Origin: Staphylococcus sp. CAG:324
GTDB taxonomy: Bacteria > Bacillota_I > Bacilli_A > ML615J-28 > CAG-313
Direction of reading: 5' to 3'
Assembly (NCBI GenBank): GCA_000433035.1
Contig: FR890803.1
Span: 1 to 49,913 of the forward strand
Length of the DNA: 49,913 nt
Positions 36,101-44,264 of the stretch are shown one piece after another. The notes beneath the pieces are model-generated. The model had not been told where the DNA came from, did not search any database, and saw only the letters and a program-made list of their open reading frames with translations. Each line of letters opens with the position of its first letter. The first letter of the stretch is position 1. Position numbers and translations under genes: made by a program.

Positions 36101-37177
36101 GCAAAATCTGTTATTGCAAGAGTTGATGGTAAAAAAACAGTTTTAGTTGAACGTGGAGAATTTATTACTGAAGAAATTGCACAAAAGATTATTGATGCGG
36201 GAGTTGAATCAGTAACAGTAAGAACTTTACTTACCTGTGATGCTAAAGTTGGTGTTTGTGTAAAATGTTATGGTTCTGATTTATCAACGACTGATATAGT
36301 TGAAAAGGGTGAAGTAGTTGGAATTGTTGCAGCTCAATCAATAGGTGAGCCAGGTACCCAACTTACAATGCGTACTTTCCATAGTGGTGGTGTTGCTACA
36401 TCTGGCGATGATATCACACAAGGTCTTCCACGTATTCAAGAATTATTTGAAGCAAGAGAACCAAAAGGAAAAGGTATTATCTCTGAAATAAAAGGTGTTG
36501 TTTCTAGTGTAAATGTAAGAGCGGATAATCGTACTGAAATTGTTGTAGAGAGCCTAATTGATAATAATAGCAAAAGTTATCTTACTGATGCTGGTAAGAA
36601 AGCAATCGTTGAAGTTGGCGAAAAAATTGAAGCTGGTGATTTGCTTTCTGAAGGTTTGATTCATCCAAAAGAACTTTTAAGAGTTTCTTCGGTAGATAAA
36701 GTAGAAAAATATATTTTAAAAGAAGTGCAAAAAGTATATCGTTCTACTGGTGTTGCTATTTCTGATAAACATGTTGAAATTATAGTTAAACAGATGCTTC
36801 AAAAAGTTGTCGTAATTGATGAAGGTGATACTGAATTGCTTCCAGGAACTTTTATTTCAAAATCTGAAATTTATAAAATAATAAAAGAATGCTTAGAAAA
36901 AGGACGTAGAGTTCCTGCTGTTAAACCTGTTATTTTAGGTATAACAAGAGCTTCACTTAAGGCAGATTCTTTCCTTTCTGCAGCAAGTTTCCAAGAAACA
37001 ACAAGAGTACTTACAGAAGCGGCAATTCGTGGAAAAATTGATACACTTGACGGATTAAAGGAGAATATCATTATTGGTGGTTTAATTCCTGCAGGTACTG
37101 GTTTAATTAGTGAAGATGATGTTGAAATTAAAGAAGATTTAACCGCTCCTCAATTTGAATTGAAGTCTAAATATTAA
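33146..37177 (+). CDS. rpoC: RNA polymerase beta' subunit with N-terminal insertion
   Basis: 1343 residues from the TTG at 33146, six bases after AAGAGGTG; the in-frame GTG at 33137 is inside that SD. Catalytic Mg2+ motif NADFDGDQM with D500, D502 and D504. Zinc site 1 is CACGKSRK ... CEKCG. Zinc site 2 is CNDCGTD ... CDAKVGVCVKCYG. Between the conserved ISW (W20) and GEVKK (56-60) there is an extra segment of about 33 residues that Bacillus lacks. The rest follows the Firmicutes pattern. A strong terminator follows, and rpsL-rpsG-fusA are not next as they are in Bacillus. Confidence 0.97.
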   Translation: MRKYKYLQIGIASPEEIISWANPELQGKQFTYNPLKKDKVTYLNENGEQVEYTLKGEVKKSETINYRTLKPEKDGLYCEVIFGPTKDYQCACGKSRKNTGEQKVCEKCGVELTESKVRRERMGYIALAAPVVHIWYLRNTPSKIAILLDMKTKDVLEVAALTSYIITEVSDPSIELTPGQVITEQDHSRKSREYFGKYKVKTGAEAIKFLLQSLNLKETIDEIRAELKTATKQRREKLIKRLEITEAFYHSNNKPEWMIMDVIPVIPPDLRPMVQLEGGRFATTDLNDLYRRIISRNIRLRKQIDSRSPEMIVKNEKRMLQEAVDSLIDNAKRKNKAALDKNRPLKSLSDILRGKQGRFRQNLLGKRVDYSGRSVIVIGPDLKMYQAGIPREMALILFKPFIINYLRQKEQMELSQLSGETLNQVANSKDKAGVKRAKELIERGAPEAMEALEKVVVEHPVLLNRAPTLHRLSIQAFEPKLVEGKAIRLHPLVTTAFNADFDGDQMPVHVPLSEEAQAEARLLMLASKNILAPKDGKPVVTPSQDMIIGNYYLSIERSQIDREYKTYEDVYNAYLRYEIEFSNRIIVNDELEYRDIMALKNDVEKGIAPSVGRFFVPGREGRAYATENEVIHAYEKGDIDFHTRFVIPGHAIGKPFVQLNEKDPKYEEKYRLNEELKQEYLITTYGKMIFNQVFPEEFVYVNEPTRENLTEGTPLKYFIKRGQNYKEIIKNAPLVEPFKKSMLSMSISEVFRQSKLAETSKTLDKMKDLGFKYSTIAGITVSAFDVVVAQEKDEIIAKAEETVKKYNQMYRRGTMLRAEKTRMVIDVWNTATKDIEKSIKKKMKEDATRNHIFMMADSGARGSSSNFTQLAGMRGLMSKPNGESMEIPVKGCFIEGMSMSEFFISTHGARKGSTDTALKTAESGYLTRRLVDVSQDITITCNDCGTDKGMVIETLYNKDPNKTPNGFSKDNICVELKDRIIGRFAAKSVIARVDGKKTVLVERGEFITEEIAQKIIDAGVESVTVRTLLTCDAKVGVCVKCYGSDLSTTDIVEKGEVVGIVAAQSIGEPGTQLTMRTFHSGGVATSGDDITQGLPRIQELFEAREPKGKGIISEIKGVVSSVNVRADNRTEIVVESLIDNNSKSYLTDAGKKAIVEVGEKIEAGDLLSEGLIHPKELLRVSSVDKVEKYILKEVQKVYRSTGVAISDKHVEIIVKQMLQKVVVIDEGDTELLPGTFISKSEIYKIIKECLEKGRRVPAVKPVILGITRASLKADSFLSAASFQETTRVLTEAAIRGKIDTLDGLKENIIIGGLIPAGTGLISEDDVEIKEDLTAPQFELKSKY

Positions 37178-37193
37178 TACAAAATATAAACTA

Positions 37194-37228
37194 GGATAAT
37201 AATTATAAAGTGATTATTATCCTTTTTT
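37194..37228 (+). terminator. Rho-independent terminator after rpoC
   Basis: A perfect 10-bp stem (GGATAATAAT/ATTATTATCC), 9-base loop, six T. Confidence 0.9.
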
Positions 37229-37268
37229 GTTAAAAAATAAAATTATTTTCTTGTTTTTTTATATATGG

Positions 37269-37297
37269 TTGTAAAAAAATGCCAAATGTGGTATAAT
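37269..37297 (+). promoter_or_regulatory. Promoter of priA-fmt
   Basis: TTGTAA, 17 bases, TATAAT with an upstream TGG (extended -10). It lies 24 bases before the priA start. Confidence 0.75.
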
Positions 37298-37320
37298 AAA
37301 CATAAAAGGAGGTTAAAATT

Positions 37321-39642
37321 ATGATTGCAAAAGTAATAGTTAATATTCCAAGTAGTAATATTGATCAACTTTTTGATTATCTTATTCCTCCTGAATTTTG
37401 CGATTTTGCCAGTGTTGGCTCAAGGGTAAGAGTTCCTTTTGGTGATGCTAATCGTCAAATTATGGGATTTATTATAGAATTAAAAGATGAATCTACCTAT
37501 ATTGGTGATTTAAAAGAAATCATTGAAGTTGTCGATTATGAACCAGTTCTTACAAAAGAACAATTAGCCATTGCGAATTTTATTAAGGCTGATGCTATAT
37601 GTCCATTGAGTAGAATTTTGAATTTAATGATACCAGATGCATTAAAATTAAAAACAAAAAAATTTTTAACTGTAGTAAATTTTAAAGATCTTGATGCTGA
37701 ATTAATTCAATTATTTGAACAAAATGAAACCATTTTATATAAAGAAAATTTCAAAAAATACGATAATAGAATTGCAAAAGAAGTGAAAAAAGGTAATATT
37801 GTAATAAGATATGAAGCATTACAAACTGTAAAAGAGAAAATGGTTACAAAGTATGTATTAAATCCTAGTTTTACATATAGAAATTTTGACAGATTAAAAA
37901 GCGATTTACAAAAAGATTTTTTAGAAAGATTAAAGGGTGATATTGCTAGAACTTCTTTTGAATTAATGGAAAAATATGATGTAAATTTGGCAATGATTAT
38001 TAGCCTCAGTAAAAAGGGATATTTAGATAAAATTGAAGAAAAAGATTCTAGGATTAAAGTTAGGAATATTCCTGTTGAAAAAAGAATTAGAAAAACGGAT
38101 AATCCAATTATAAATCAATTGATTAAGAGTATGGAAAATTATGAAAAACCAATATTGTATGTACCTAAAGATGAAAATCAATTGTTAGAGTCTTTATTAC
38201 AAGTCATCAATATCAATCAAAAAAAGAATAAGAATACGGTAGTTATTGTTCCTGAAATTTTATCAAGTTATAAAATAGAGAATGTAATTAGAAAAAATAC
38301 TTTATTAAGTGTTGCACTTATCAATTCTCAACTATCTATAGGAGAATTATTAGATTACTATAATGAAATAAAAAATGATAGTTATGCAGTTATTGTTACT
38401 ACCGCAAAAGGAGCCTTACTTCCATATCAAAATATTGGTACTTATTTTCTTTTAGATTCAGAAAGTGATAATTATTATAATGATCAAAGTCCAAGATACG
38501 ATTTACATAAGGTTATGGAATATGTATCTAACATTACTTATTCTCATATTATTAGAGTTTCATATGTACCAACAATTTTAGAATATACTTATGGATTAAA
38601 GGGACATTTAGATATTGTTGAAGATTTTGATAAAAATATTGAGGTGAAAACAGAAATTATTGATTTAAAAAAAGAATTGCAAATTGGTAATAATTCGTCT
38701 GTATCCATCAAACTATTAAAAATGTTGCAAATTAATAAGGCAAAAGGGAAAAAAAGTCTTTTAATTATAAATAATCGTGATTATAGTTCTTATGTGATAT
38801 GTAGAACTTGTGGAAATGTTATGAAATGTCCAAGATGTCAAATATCACTTCAATACAATAAAAAACATAATCAATTAATTTGTCCTGCATGTTCACATAG
38901 AATGTCTTATCAAAAGAATTGTCCAATTTGTAATAGTACAGAATTAAAATTTGGCGGAATAGGAATTGAACAAGTAGAGGAAGATTTAAAAGAGAATCTA
39001 CCAACATTTAAAATTGCTAGTCTTGTTACTAATAATTTTGAAACTTTTTGTAATATTGAGATTGATTTTGAAGATGGTGATATTGATATTTTACTTACAA
39101 CTAGTCTATTTGCAAAAAGCATTTTAGGGAAGAAAATAGGATTAATTTGTTTTGTGAATATTGATGCTATGGCAAAGGCAGCAGATTATGATGCAACGTA
39201 TCGAGCATATAGTGCCTTAATGCAAGCTAGAATGAAATTAATAGATATAAATGATGCAACGATAGTTATTCAAACATATCATCCTAATGATGAGTATTTA
39301 AAAGATTTTTTAATAGGTGATTATCATAGTTATGTTAAAAATGAATTAGTTGTTAGAAAGATATTAAAAAATGAACCTTTCTATTATATAAATAGAATTT
39401 TAGTAAAGGGCAAATATGAAGAAATTTTTCAAGAATCATATAATATTAAACAATCATTACAAAGTACGTATGGTAGTAAAGTTTTTATAATGGGTCCTAC
39501 ATATAATTATCAATATTCAGCAGCTCAATTGATTATTAAACATCAAATGAATGATATAAGTGAGTATTATCAAAAAATTTATCAAAATTATCAGTCGAGC
39601 AATGTCACTGTAATTTTTGATAAATATCCCAAATATATTTAG
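37321..39642 (+). CDS. priA: PriA-like primosomal protein with eroded helicase motifs
   Basis: 773 residues, full PriA length. The N-terminal 3'-DNA-binding domain is clear (DQLFDYLIPPEFCDFASVGS, RVRVPFGDANRQIMGFIIEL). The zinc module is intact with eight Cys at 494, 497, 503, 506, 521, 524, 534 and 537 in the PriA spacing (NNRDYSSYVICRTCGNVMKC). The ATPase motifs are not. Where GxTGSGKT is expected stands YVPKDENQLL (280-289). DEEH is DSES (379-382). GTQMIAKG is TTSLFAKS (593-600). The Arg-finger QVAGRAGR is replaced by the segment around ALMQARMKL (632-640). The surrounding fold can still be followed (PRYDLHKV for PRYHARDV). It probably acts in replication restart by binding forks without unwinding them (inference). 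fmt follows, as usual for priA. Confidence 0.85.
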   Translation: MIAKVIVNIPSSNIDQLFDYLIPPEFCDFASVGSRVRVPFGDANRQIMGFIIELKDESTYIGDLKEIIEVVDYEPVLTKEQLAIANFIKADAICPLSRILNLMIPDALKLKTKKFLTVVNFKDLDAELIQLFEQNETILYKENFKKYDNRIAKEVKKGNIVIRYEALQTVKEKMVTKYVLNPSFTYRNFDRLKSDLQKDFLERLKGDIARTSFELMEKYDVNLAMIISLSKKGYLDKIEEKDSRIKVRNIPVEKRIRKTDNPIINQLIKSMENYEKPILYVPKDENQLLESLLQVININQKKNKNTVVIVPEILSSYKIENVIRKNTLLSVALINSQLSIGELLDYYNEIKNDSYAVIVTTAKGALLPYQNIGTYFLLDSESDNYYNDQSPRYDLHKVMEYVSNITYSHIIRVSYVPTILEYTYGLKGHLDIVEDFDKNIEVKTEIIDLKKELQIGNNSSVSIKLLKMLQINKAKGKKSLLIINNRDYSSYVICRTCGNVMKCPRCQISLQYNKKHNQLICPACSHRMSYQKNCPICNSTELKFGGIGIEQVEEDLKENLPTFKIASLVTNNFETFCNIEIDFEDGDIDILLTTSLFAKSILGKKIGLICFVNIDAMAKAADYDATYRAYSALMQARMKLIDINDATIVIQTYHPNDEYLKDFLIGDYHSYVKNELVVRKILKNEPFYYINRILVKGKYEEIFQESYNIKQSLQSTYGSKVFIMGPTYNYQYSAAQLIIKHQMNDISEYYQKIYQNYQSSNVTVIFDKYPKYI

Positions 39643-39651
39643 AGGTGAAAA

Positions 39652-40569
39652 ATGTTAAAAATAGTATTTATGGGAACACCTTCATTTAGTGTTCCAATTT
39701 TAGAGGCTTTAATTGAAAAATATGATGTTATTGGTGTTGTAACACAACCGGATAAGATGGTAGGAAGAAAAAAAGAGTTGCAAGCATCTCCTGTGAAACA
39801 GTGTGCAATCAAGCATAATATTAAAGTTTTTCAGCCAATTAAGATTAGGCAGGAATATCAAGATATTGTGAATTTACATCCTGATTTGATTGTAACTGCC
39901 GCTTATGGTCAAATTGTTGGCATGAAATTACTGAATTGTCCAAAATATCGTTCAATAAATGTACATGCTTCTTTATTGCCTTTATATAGAGGTGGTGCAC
40001 CAATTCATCAAGCCATCAAAGACGGACAAAAAGAAACAGGTGTTACTATAATGTATATGGAAAAAGAAATGGATGCGGGGGATATTTTATCCCAAAGAGC
40101 AATTCCAATTGGTGAAAAGGATAATTGTGGTATGATGTTTGAAAAATTATCTTATCTTGGCCGTGATTTGTTGTTAGAGACAATAGATAAGTTAATTGAA
40201 GGTCAAATTGTTCCAATTAAACAAGACGTATCAAAAGTTACGTTTGCTTATAATGTTACAAAAGAAGAGGAGAGACTCGATTTTACAAAAACTGCCCAAG
40301 AAGTCTACAACCATATTAGAGCCTATTATCCATCACCAATTGCTTATACTATATTTAATGGAGAAATTTTAAAAATATATGAATCTAGAGTATTAGATGA
40401 TACGCATAATAAGGAGATTGGCACTTTCTTTTTAAAAGATAAAACGAGAATATGTGTCGCTTGTAATAATCATACAGTTCTTGAATTATTAGTTGTTCAA
40501 CCAAGTGGTAAAAAGGTAATGAAAGCAAAGGATTTTTCTAATGGTGGTTTTCGAAAATATTTAAAATAA
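39652..40569 (+). CDS. fmt: Methionyl-tRNA formyltransferase
   Basis: 305 residues (usual 310-315). IVFMGTPSFSVPILEAL at the N-terminus; the formyl-transfer site is INVHASLLPLYRGGAPIHQAI, with the later Asp in MDAGDIL. A C-terminal OB-fold domain completes it. It formylates initiator Met-tRNA. The start follows AGAGGTGAAAA, nine bases after priA. No def gene accompanies it. Confidence 0.96.
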   Translation: MLKIVFMGTPSFSVPILEALIEKYDVIGVVTQPDKMVGRKKELQASPVKQCAIKHNIKVFQPIKIRQEYQDIVNLHPDLIVTAAYGQIVGMKLLNCPKYRSINVHASLLPLYRGGAPIHQAIKDGQKETGVTIMYMEKEMDAGDILSQRAIPIGEKDNCGMMFEKLSYLGRDLLLETIDKLIEGQIVPIKQDVSKVTFAYNVTKEEERLDFTKTAQEVYNHIRAYYPSPIAYTIFNGEILKIYESRVLDDTHNKEIGTFFLKDKTRICVACNNHTVLELLVVQPSGKKVMKAKDFSNGGFRKYLK

Positions 40570-40597
40570 TAATGATTCAAAAATTAAGGAGAAAGAT

Positions 40598-41125
40598 ATG
40601 AATAAAGTATACTATTCAAGAGATGAAATGCAAAAAATTAATACAGAAAAATTATTAGAAAGGGGTGTCACTATTGAGGAAATTGCTAAAATTGCATATC
40701 AACAACAATATCGATATAATAAAGAGATTAAGATGGAAGATTGTATAGAAAGCGTTGAAAAAATATTATCGTTGAGAGATATTTTTCATCTTCTTCAATT
40801 AGGGGCTGAAATTGATCGATTAACAGAAGAAAAGGCATTTAAAGGTCCAATTCAGGCAATTATGGAATATGACCTTGGAGTTTTTGGTGTTGATGAGATT
40901 TTTGGGTTAGATATTGCTAGACTTTATGGTGCTATTGGACAAACCAATTTTGGTGATATCGATGTCAATAAACCGGGAGTAGTTGCGAAACTGAATGAGG
41001 AAGGAAAAATGGGTTCTAAACATTGCCATACATTTTTAGATGATATTGTTGGAGCAATTGCGGCAGCTGCTTCAACAAGAGTGGCTCAAATTTGGTCAGA
41101 AGATGAGGCTATTCGAAATAAATAA
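40598..41125 (+). CDS. pgpA: Phosphatidylglycerophosphatase A family protein (YutG-like)
   Basis: 175 residues. The N-terminal half, LLERGVTIEEIAKIAYQQQYRY and MEDCIESVEKIL, and the C-terminal CHTFLDDIVGAIAAAASTRVAQ match the YutG/PgpA (PF04608) family. PgpA dephosphorylates phosphatidylglycerol phosphate. Cytosolic YutG-type members have no strong TM helices, as here, and their true substrate is less certain. The SD is AAGGAG. It is tightly followed by sdaA. Confidence 0.8.
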   Translation: MNKVYYSRDEMQKINTEKLLERGVTIEEIAKIAYQQQYRYNKEIKMEDCIESVEKILSLRDIFHLLQLGAEIDRLTEEKAFKGPIQAIMEYDLGVFGVDEIFGLDIARLYGAIGQTNFGDIDVNKPGVVAKLNEEGKMGSKHCHTFLDDIVGAIAAAASTRVAQIWSEDEAIRNK

Positions 41126-41127
41126 GT

Positions 41128-42318
41128 ATGGAGTCAATTAAGGAAATTTTTAAAATTGGTTATGGCCCTTCAAGTTCTCACACAATGGGTCCTGCTATAG
41201 CGAGTCAAAAGTTTTTGATTAAAAATCAAAATGCTAGTAGCTTTACATGTATTTTATATGGTTCATTGGCACGAACAGGAAAGGGTCATTTAACCGATTA
41301 TATTATTAAAAAGACTTTTCAAAATAAAAAGATCGATGTTCTTTTTGATTACGATAAAATTTATCAGTATCATCCGAATGCTATGCAATTTTATGCATAT
41401 AGTGGAGACAATTTAATAGATGAATGGCTAGTATTTAGTGTTGGTGGTGGTAGTCTCAAAGAATTCAATGAAAAGCGAACTACATTCAATGAAATGATTT
41501 ATCCTCATCAAAAAATGAATGAAATCTTAGATTATACCAAAAAATTTAATTTAAGTTTCGTAGATTATATTTTAAAATATGAAGGGGAAAGTATTATTCC
41601 TTATTTATATAGTATTTTAGAACAAATGAAAAAAACCATTAACAACGGGATATATACTGATGGTATTTTACCCGGAGGATTAAATGTTATAAGAAAAGCA
41701 AGTTTATTTTATCAAAAATATTTGGAAAAACCATGTCTTGAATATTTAGTTTATGCTTATGCTTTAGCATCTAGTGAGGAAAATGCCTCTGGTCATGTTA
41801 TTGTAACGGCTCCTACTTGTGGTTCTTGTGGAGTTTTACCAGCAGTTTTGTTGAGTTATCAAAGATTAAATCATGTTTCTGATGATAGCATAATAAATGC
41901 TTTAATGGTTGCAGGACTAATTGGTAATCTGGTTAAAACGAATGCATCTATTTCAGGAGCAGAAGTTGGTTGTCAAGGTGAAATTGGAGTTGCTTGTTCG
42001 ATGGCAGCAGCAGCACTCAGTTATTTAGAAAATAAAACAAATGAAGAAATTGAGTATGCAGCAGAAATTGCTTTAGAACACCATTTAGGTATGACTTGCG
42101 ATCCGATTGATGGTCTTGTTCAAATTCCTTGTATTGAAAGAAATGCGGTTGCTTCAATGCAAGCATATAATGTTGAAAAATATATTGAACTTGCAGGAAG
42201 TAGTCACAATGTAACATTAGATAGTGTAATTCAAGTTATGGGTGAAACTGGCCGAGATTTACATACCAAATATCGGGAGACTTCAACTGGAGGTCTTGCG
42301 ATTCATAAAAAAGGATAA
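41128..42318 (+). CDS. sdaA: L-serine dehydratase, single-chain iron-sulphur type
   Basis: 396 residues. The beta-type N-terminal domain begins with IGYGPSSSHTMGP. The alpha-type catalytic domain has the [4Fe-4S] cysteines in APTCGSCGVLP, GAEVGCQGEIGVACSMAAA and MTCDPIDGLVQIPC. Both domains are fused as in E. coli SdaA, but the protein is about 55 residues shorter. It converts L-serine to pyruvate and ammonia. The start lies two bases after pgpA with no clear SD, so coupling is likely. Confidence 0.93.
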   Translation: MESIKEIFKIGYGPSSSHTMGPAIASQKFLIKNQNASSFTCILYGSLARTGKGHLTDYIIKKTFQNKKIDVLFDYDKIYQYHPNAMQFYAYSGDNLIDEWLVFSVGGGSLKEFNEKRTTFNEMIYPHQKMNEILDYTKKFNLSFVDYILKYEGESIIPYLYSILEQMKKTINNGIYTDGILPGGLNVIRKASLFYQKYLEKPCLEYLVYAYALASSEENASGHVIVTAPTCGSCGVLPAVLLSYQRLNHVSDDSIINALMVAGLIGNLVKTNASISGAEVGCQGEIGVACSMAAAALSYLENKTNEEIEYAAEIALEHHLGMTCDPIDGLVQIPCIERNAVASMQAYNVEKYIELAGSSHNVTLDSVIQVMGETGRDLHTKYRETSTGGLAIHKKG

Positions 42319-42325
42319 AATAATT

Positions 42326-43762
42326 ATGGAAAAAAATAAATATGAAGATGTGATAGAAAATCAAATAAAAGAATCATCAAAAATAATAGCACTATGTGTA
42401 GATCAAAATCATGAAGGAAAAGGTATTTGTAAAGTAGACGGAATAAAAGATTCTGAAATGGTAAAAGAATTTATTATTTTTGTGGATAATATGATTCCTG
42501 GTGAAAAAGGACAAATAGAAATAACGAAATTACATAATAGTTATGGCTACGCAAAGATAATAAAAATATTTCATGAAACGAAATCACCAAAAAGAGTGAT
42601 ACCTCATTGCAAAACATATGGTAGTTGTGGTGGATGCAATATTATGCATATGAGTTATAATGCACAATTAGAATTTAAAAATAAAATGGTTGAAGAAACG
42701 TTAAGAAGAATAGGAGGGTTTAATGATATAAAGGTTTTACCTATTCTTGGTATAAAAGACCCTAATCATTATCGTAATAAAGTTCAAATTCCATATCGAA
42801 AAGGTCGTTTTAAAGTTGATTGTGGTTTTTTTGCCAGAGAGTCTCATCGTATAATACCGATGGATGAATGCTTCATTCAACCTAATATTTCAACCGAAAT
42901 TATTAAATTTATTAAAAATCTTTGCAATGAATTTAATATAGAGGGATATCACGAAAAATATAATAGTGGCTTAATTAGACATGTATTGATAAGAACTAAT
43001 CATTTATTAGATGAAGTGATGGTTGTTCTTGTTTTAACTAAAAGATCATTAGAACATAAAGATGAAATTGTGGCAAAAATTATTCAGCGCTATCCTGTTG
43101 TAAAGTCAATAATTATTAATGTAAATAATAAAATCGGTAATACAATTTTAGGCGATGAATGTATAACAATATACGGAAGAGAGTATATAGTAGATGAATG
43201 TTGTGGATTAAAATTTAGAATAGGACCTCAATCATTTTATCAAGTCAATCATAAACAAACTGAAGTATTATATAATAAAGTTGTTGAAATTGGTCATTTT
43301 AAACAAGAGGATTTTGTCATTGATGCATATTGTGGAATTGGTACAATTGGATTAATTGTAGCAAGTCATGTTAAGCAGGTACTATCAGTTGAAATAGTTG
43401 AGGAAGCAATTTGTAATGCAAAACAAAATGCAAAGAATAATCAAATTAACAATATTCATTTTGTATGTAATAAAGCAGAAGAACAAATTGTTAAATGGGC
43501 AAAAGAGAATAAGAAAATTGATGCAATTATTGTAGATCCTCCAAGAAAAGGCTGTGATAGTAAACTTTTAGATACAATAGATGAAATGAAGATAAATAAA
43601 ATGATTTATGTATCTTGTGATCCAGCAACTCTTGCAAGAGATTTAAAAATAATGGTGGAAAAAGGCTATGATATTAAATTAGTACAACCAGTCGATATGT
43701 TTCCACATACATCTAATTGTGAAACGATTACTTTGCTTGAAAAACAGATTAAAAAATTCTAA
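42326..43762 (+). CDS. rlmD: 23S rRNA (uracil-5-)-methyltransferase, RlmD/RlmCD family
   Basis: 478 residues from the ATG at 42326; the frame is open further upstream inside sdaA, but AAGGA lies ten bases before this ATG. An N-terminal TRAM-like domain, a [4Fe-4S] cysteine cluster (CKTYGSCGGC), SAM site DAYCGIGTIGL, VDPPRKGCD, and the nucleophile motif YVSCDPATLARDL are visible. It makes m5U in 23S rRNA. Which of the two usual sites it modifies cannot be told. Confidence 0.92.
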   Translation: MEKNKYEDVIENQIKESSKIIALCVDQNHEGKGICKVDGIKDSEMVKEFIIFVDNMIPGEKGQIEITKLHNSYGYAKIIKIFHETKSPKRVIPHCKTYGSCGGCNIMHMSYNAQLEFKNKMVEETLRRIGGFNDIKVLPILGIKDPNHYRNKVQIPYRKGRFKVDCGFFARESHRIIPMDECFIQPNISTEIIKFIKNLCNEFNIEGYHEKYNSGLIRHVLIRTNHLLDEVMVVLVLTKRSLEHKDEIVAKIIQRYPVVKSIIINVNNKIGNTILGDECITIYGREYIVDECCGLKFRIGPQSFYQVNHKQTEVLYNKVVEIGHFKQEDFVIDAYCGIGTIGLIVASHVKQVLSVEIVEEAICNAKQNAKNNQINNIHFVCNKAEEQIVKWAKENKKIDAIIVDPPRKGCDSKLLDTIDEMKINKMIYVSCDPATLARDLKIMVEKGYDIKLVQPVDMFPHTSNCETITLLEKQIKKF

Positions 43763-43788
43763 CAGGTACTGTTAGAATTTTATTTTTT
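43754..43788 (+). terminator. Rho-independent terminator overlapping the rlmD stop
   Basis: A perfect 12-bp stem (AAATTCTAACAG/CTGTTAGAATTT) with a 3-base loop, then TATTTTTTT. The stem includes the TAA stop. Confidence 0.88.
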
Positions 43789-44201
43789 TATAAATAGTAT
43801 GGTAAATAATTTTAAAAACTAGAATTCATTCATTTATCATTAGTTTGAATTCTAATAATAGAATTTATAAGCTTTTTTTTAATAAATAATATCCAATTTA
43901 GTCTTTTTTTCACAATACCAAAACTTTCTTTTACATCATTATATCAATATTTTTGCCTTAAAATTATTTCTAGTTCTTATATTGGTTGTTACATAAATAT
44001 CTAAATTGTTAATTAAACATAGGTATACTTTTTGTATTAATCACTTTTTTTATCCTTTTAAATCATTTTCTTTCTCTAATTTAGAAAATGCAAAGTATTT
44101 GAGTAATAATTTTATAATAATAAAAAACATAATTTTAAATTTTTTAGAATTTTATGAAATTGAGCATATAAAATCAAATTGAATTTATTAAGATAAAAAT
44201 C
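43763..44201 (+). other. AT-rich intergenic stretch before the ibr island
   Basis: About 440 bases without a gene on either strand. It holds the 3' part of the rlmD terminator, an imperfect ATGGTAAATA at 43799-43808, and an 8-bp inverted repeat TAGAATTC/GAATTCTA (43820-43827 with 43847-43854) without a T-tail. Otherwise only AT-rich, low-complexity sequence is seen. It marks the junction between housekeeping and accessory DNA. Confidence 0.6.
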
Positions 44202-44230
44202 TTGAATAATGTCGAAAATTATGATAAAAT
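44202..44230 (+). promoter_or_regulatory. Promoter of the ibrA-ibrB unit
   Basis: TTGAAT, 17 bases, TAAAAT with a TGA extension. An ATGGTAAAAT element follows directly at the predicted start of transcription. Confidence 0.65.
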
Positions 44231-44245
44231 AAAAAATGGTAAAAT
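44230..44245 (+). repeat. TAAAAAATGGTAAAAT repeat at the ibrA promoter
   Basis: This 16-base sequence occurs again, identical, at 47984-47999 upstream of the recombinase. Its core ATGGTAAAAT (44236-44245) is also found at 47952-47961. It overlaps the predicted +1 region of ibrA, a normal place for an operator. Confidence 0.6.
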
Positions 44246-44264
44246 TTTCCAATTCATATAAGGG

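Noticed and set aside
43820..43854. TAGAATTC/GAATTCTA inverted repeat
   Set aside because: Short palindromic arms, 19-base loop, no T-tail and no gene end nearby; not enough to call a terminator or attachment site.
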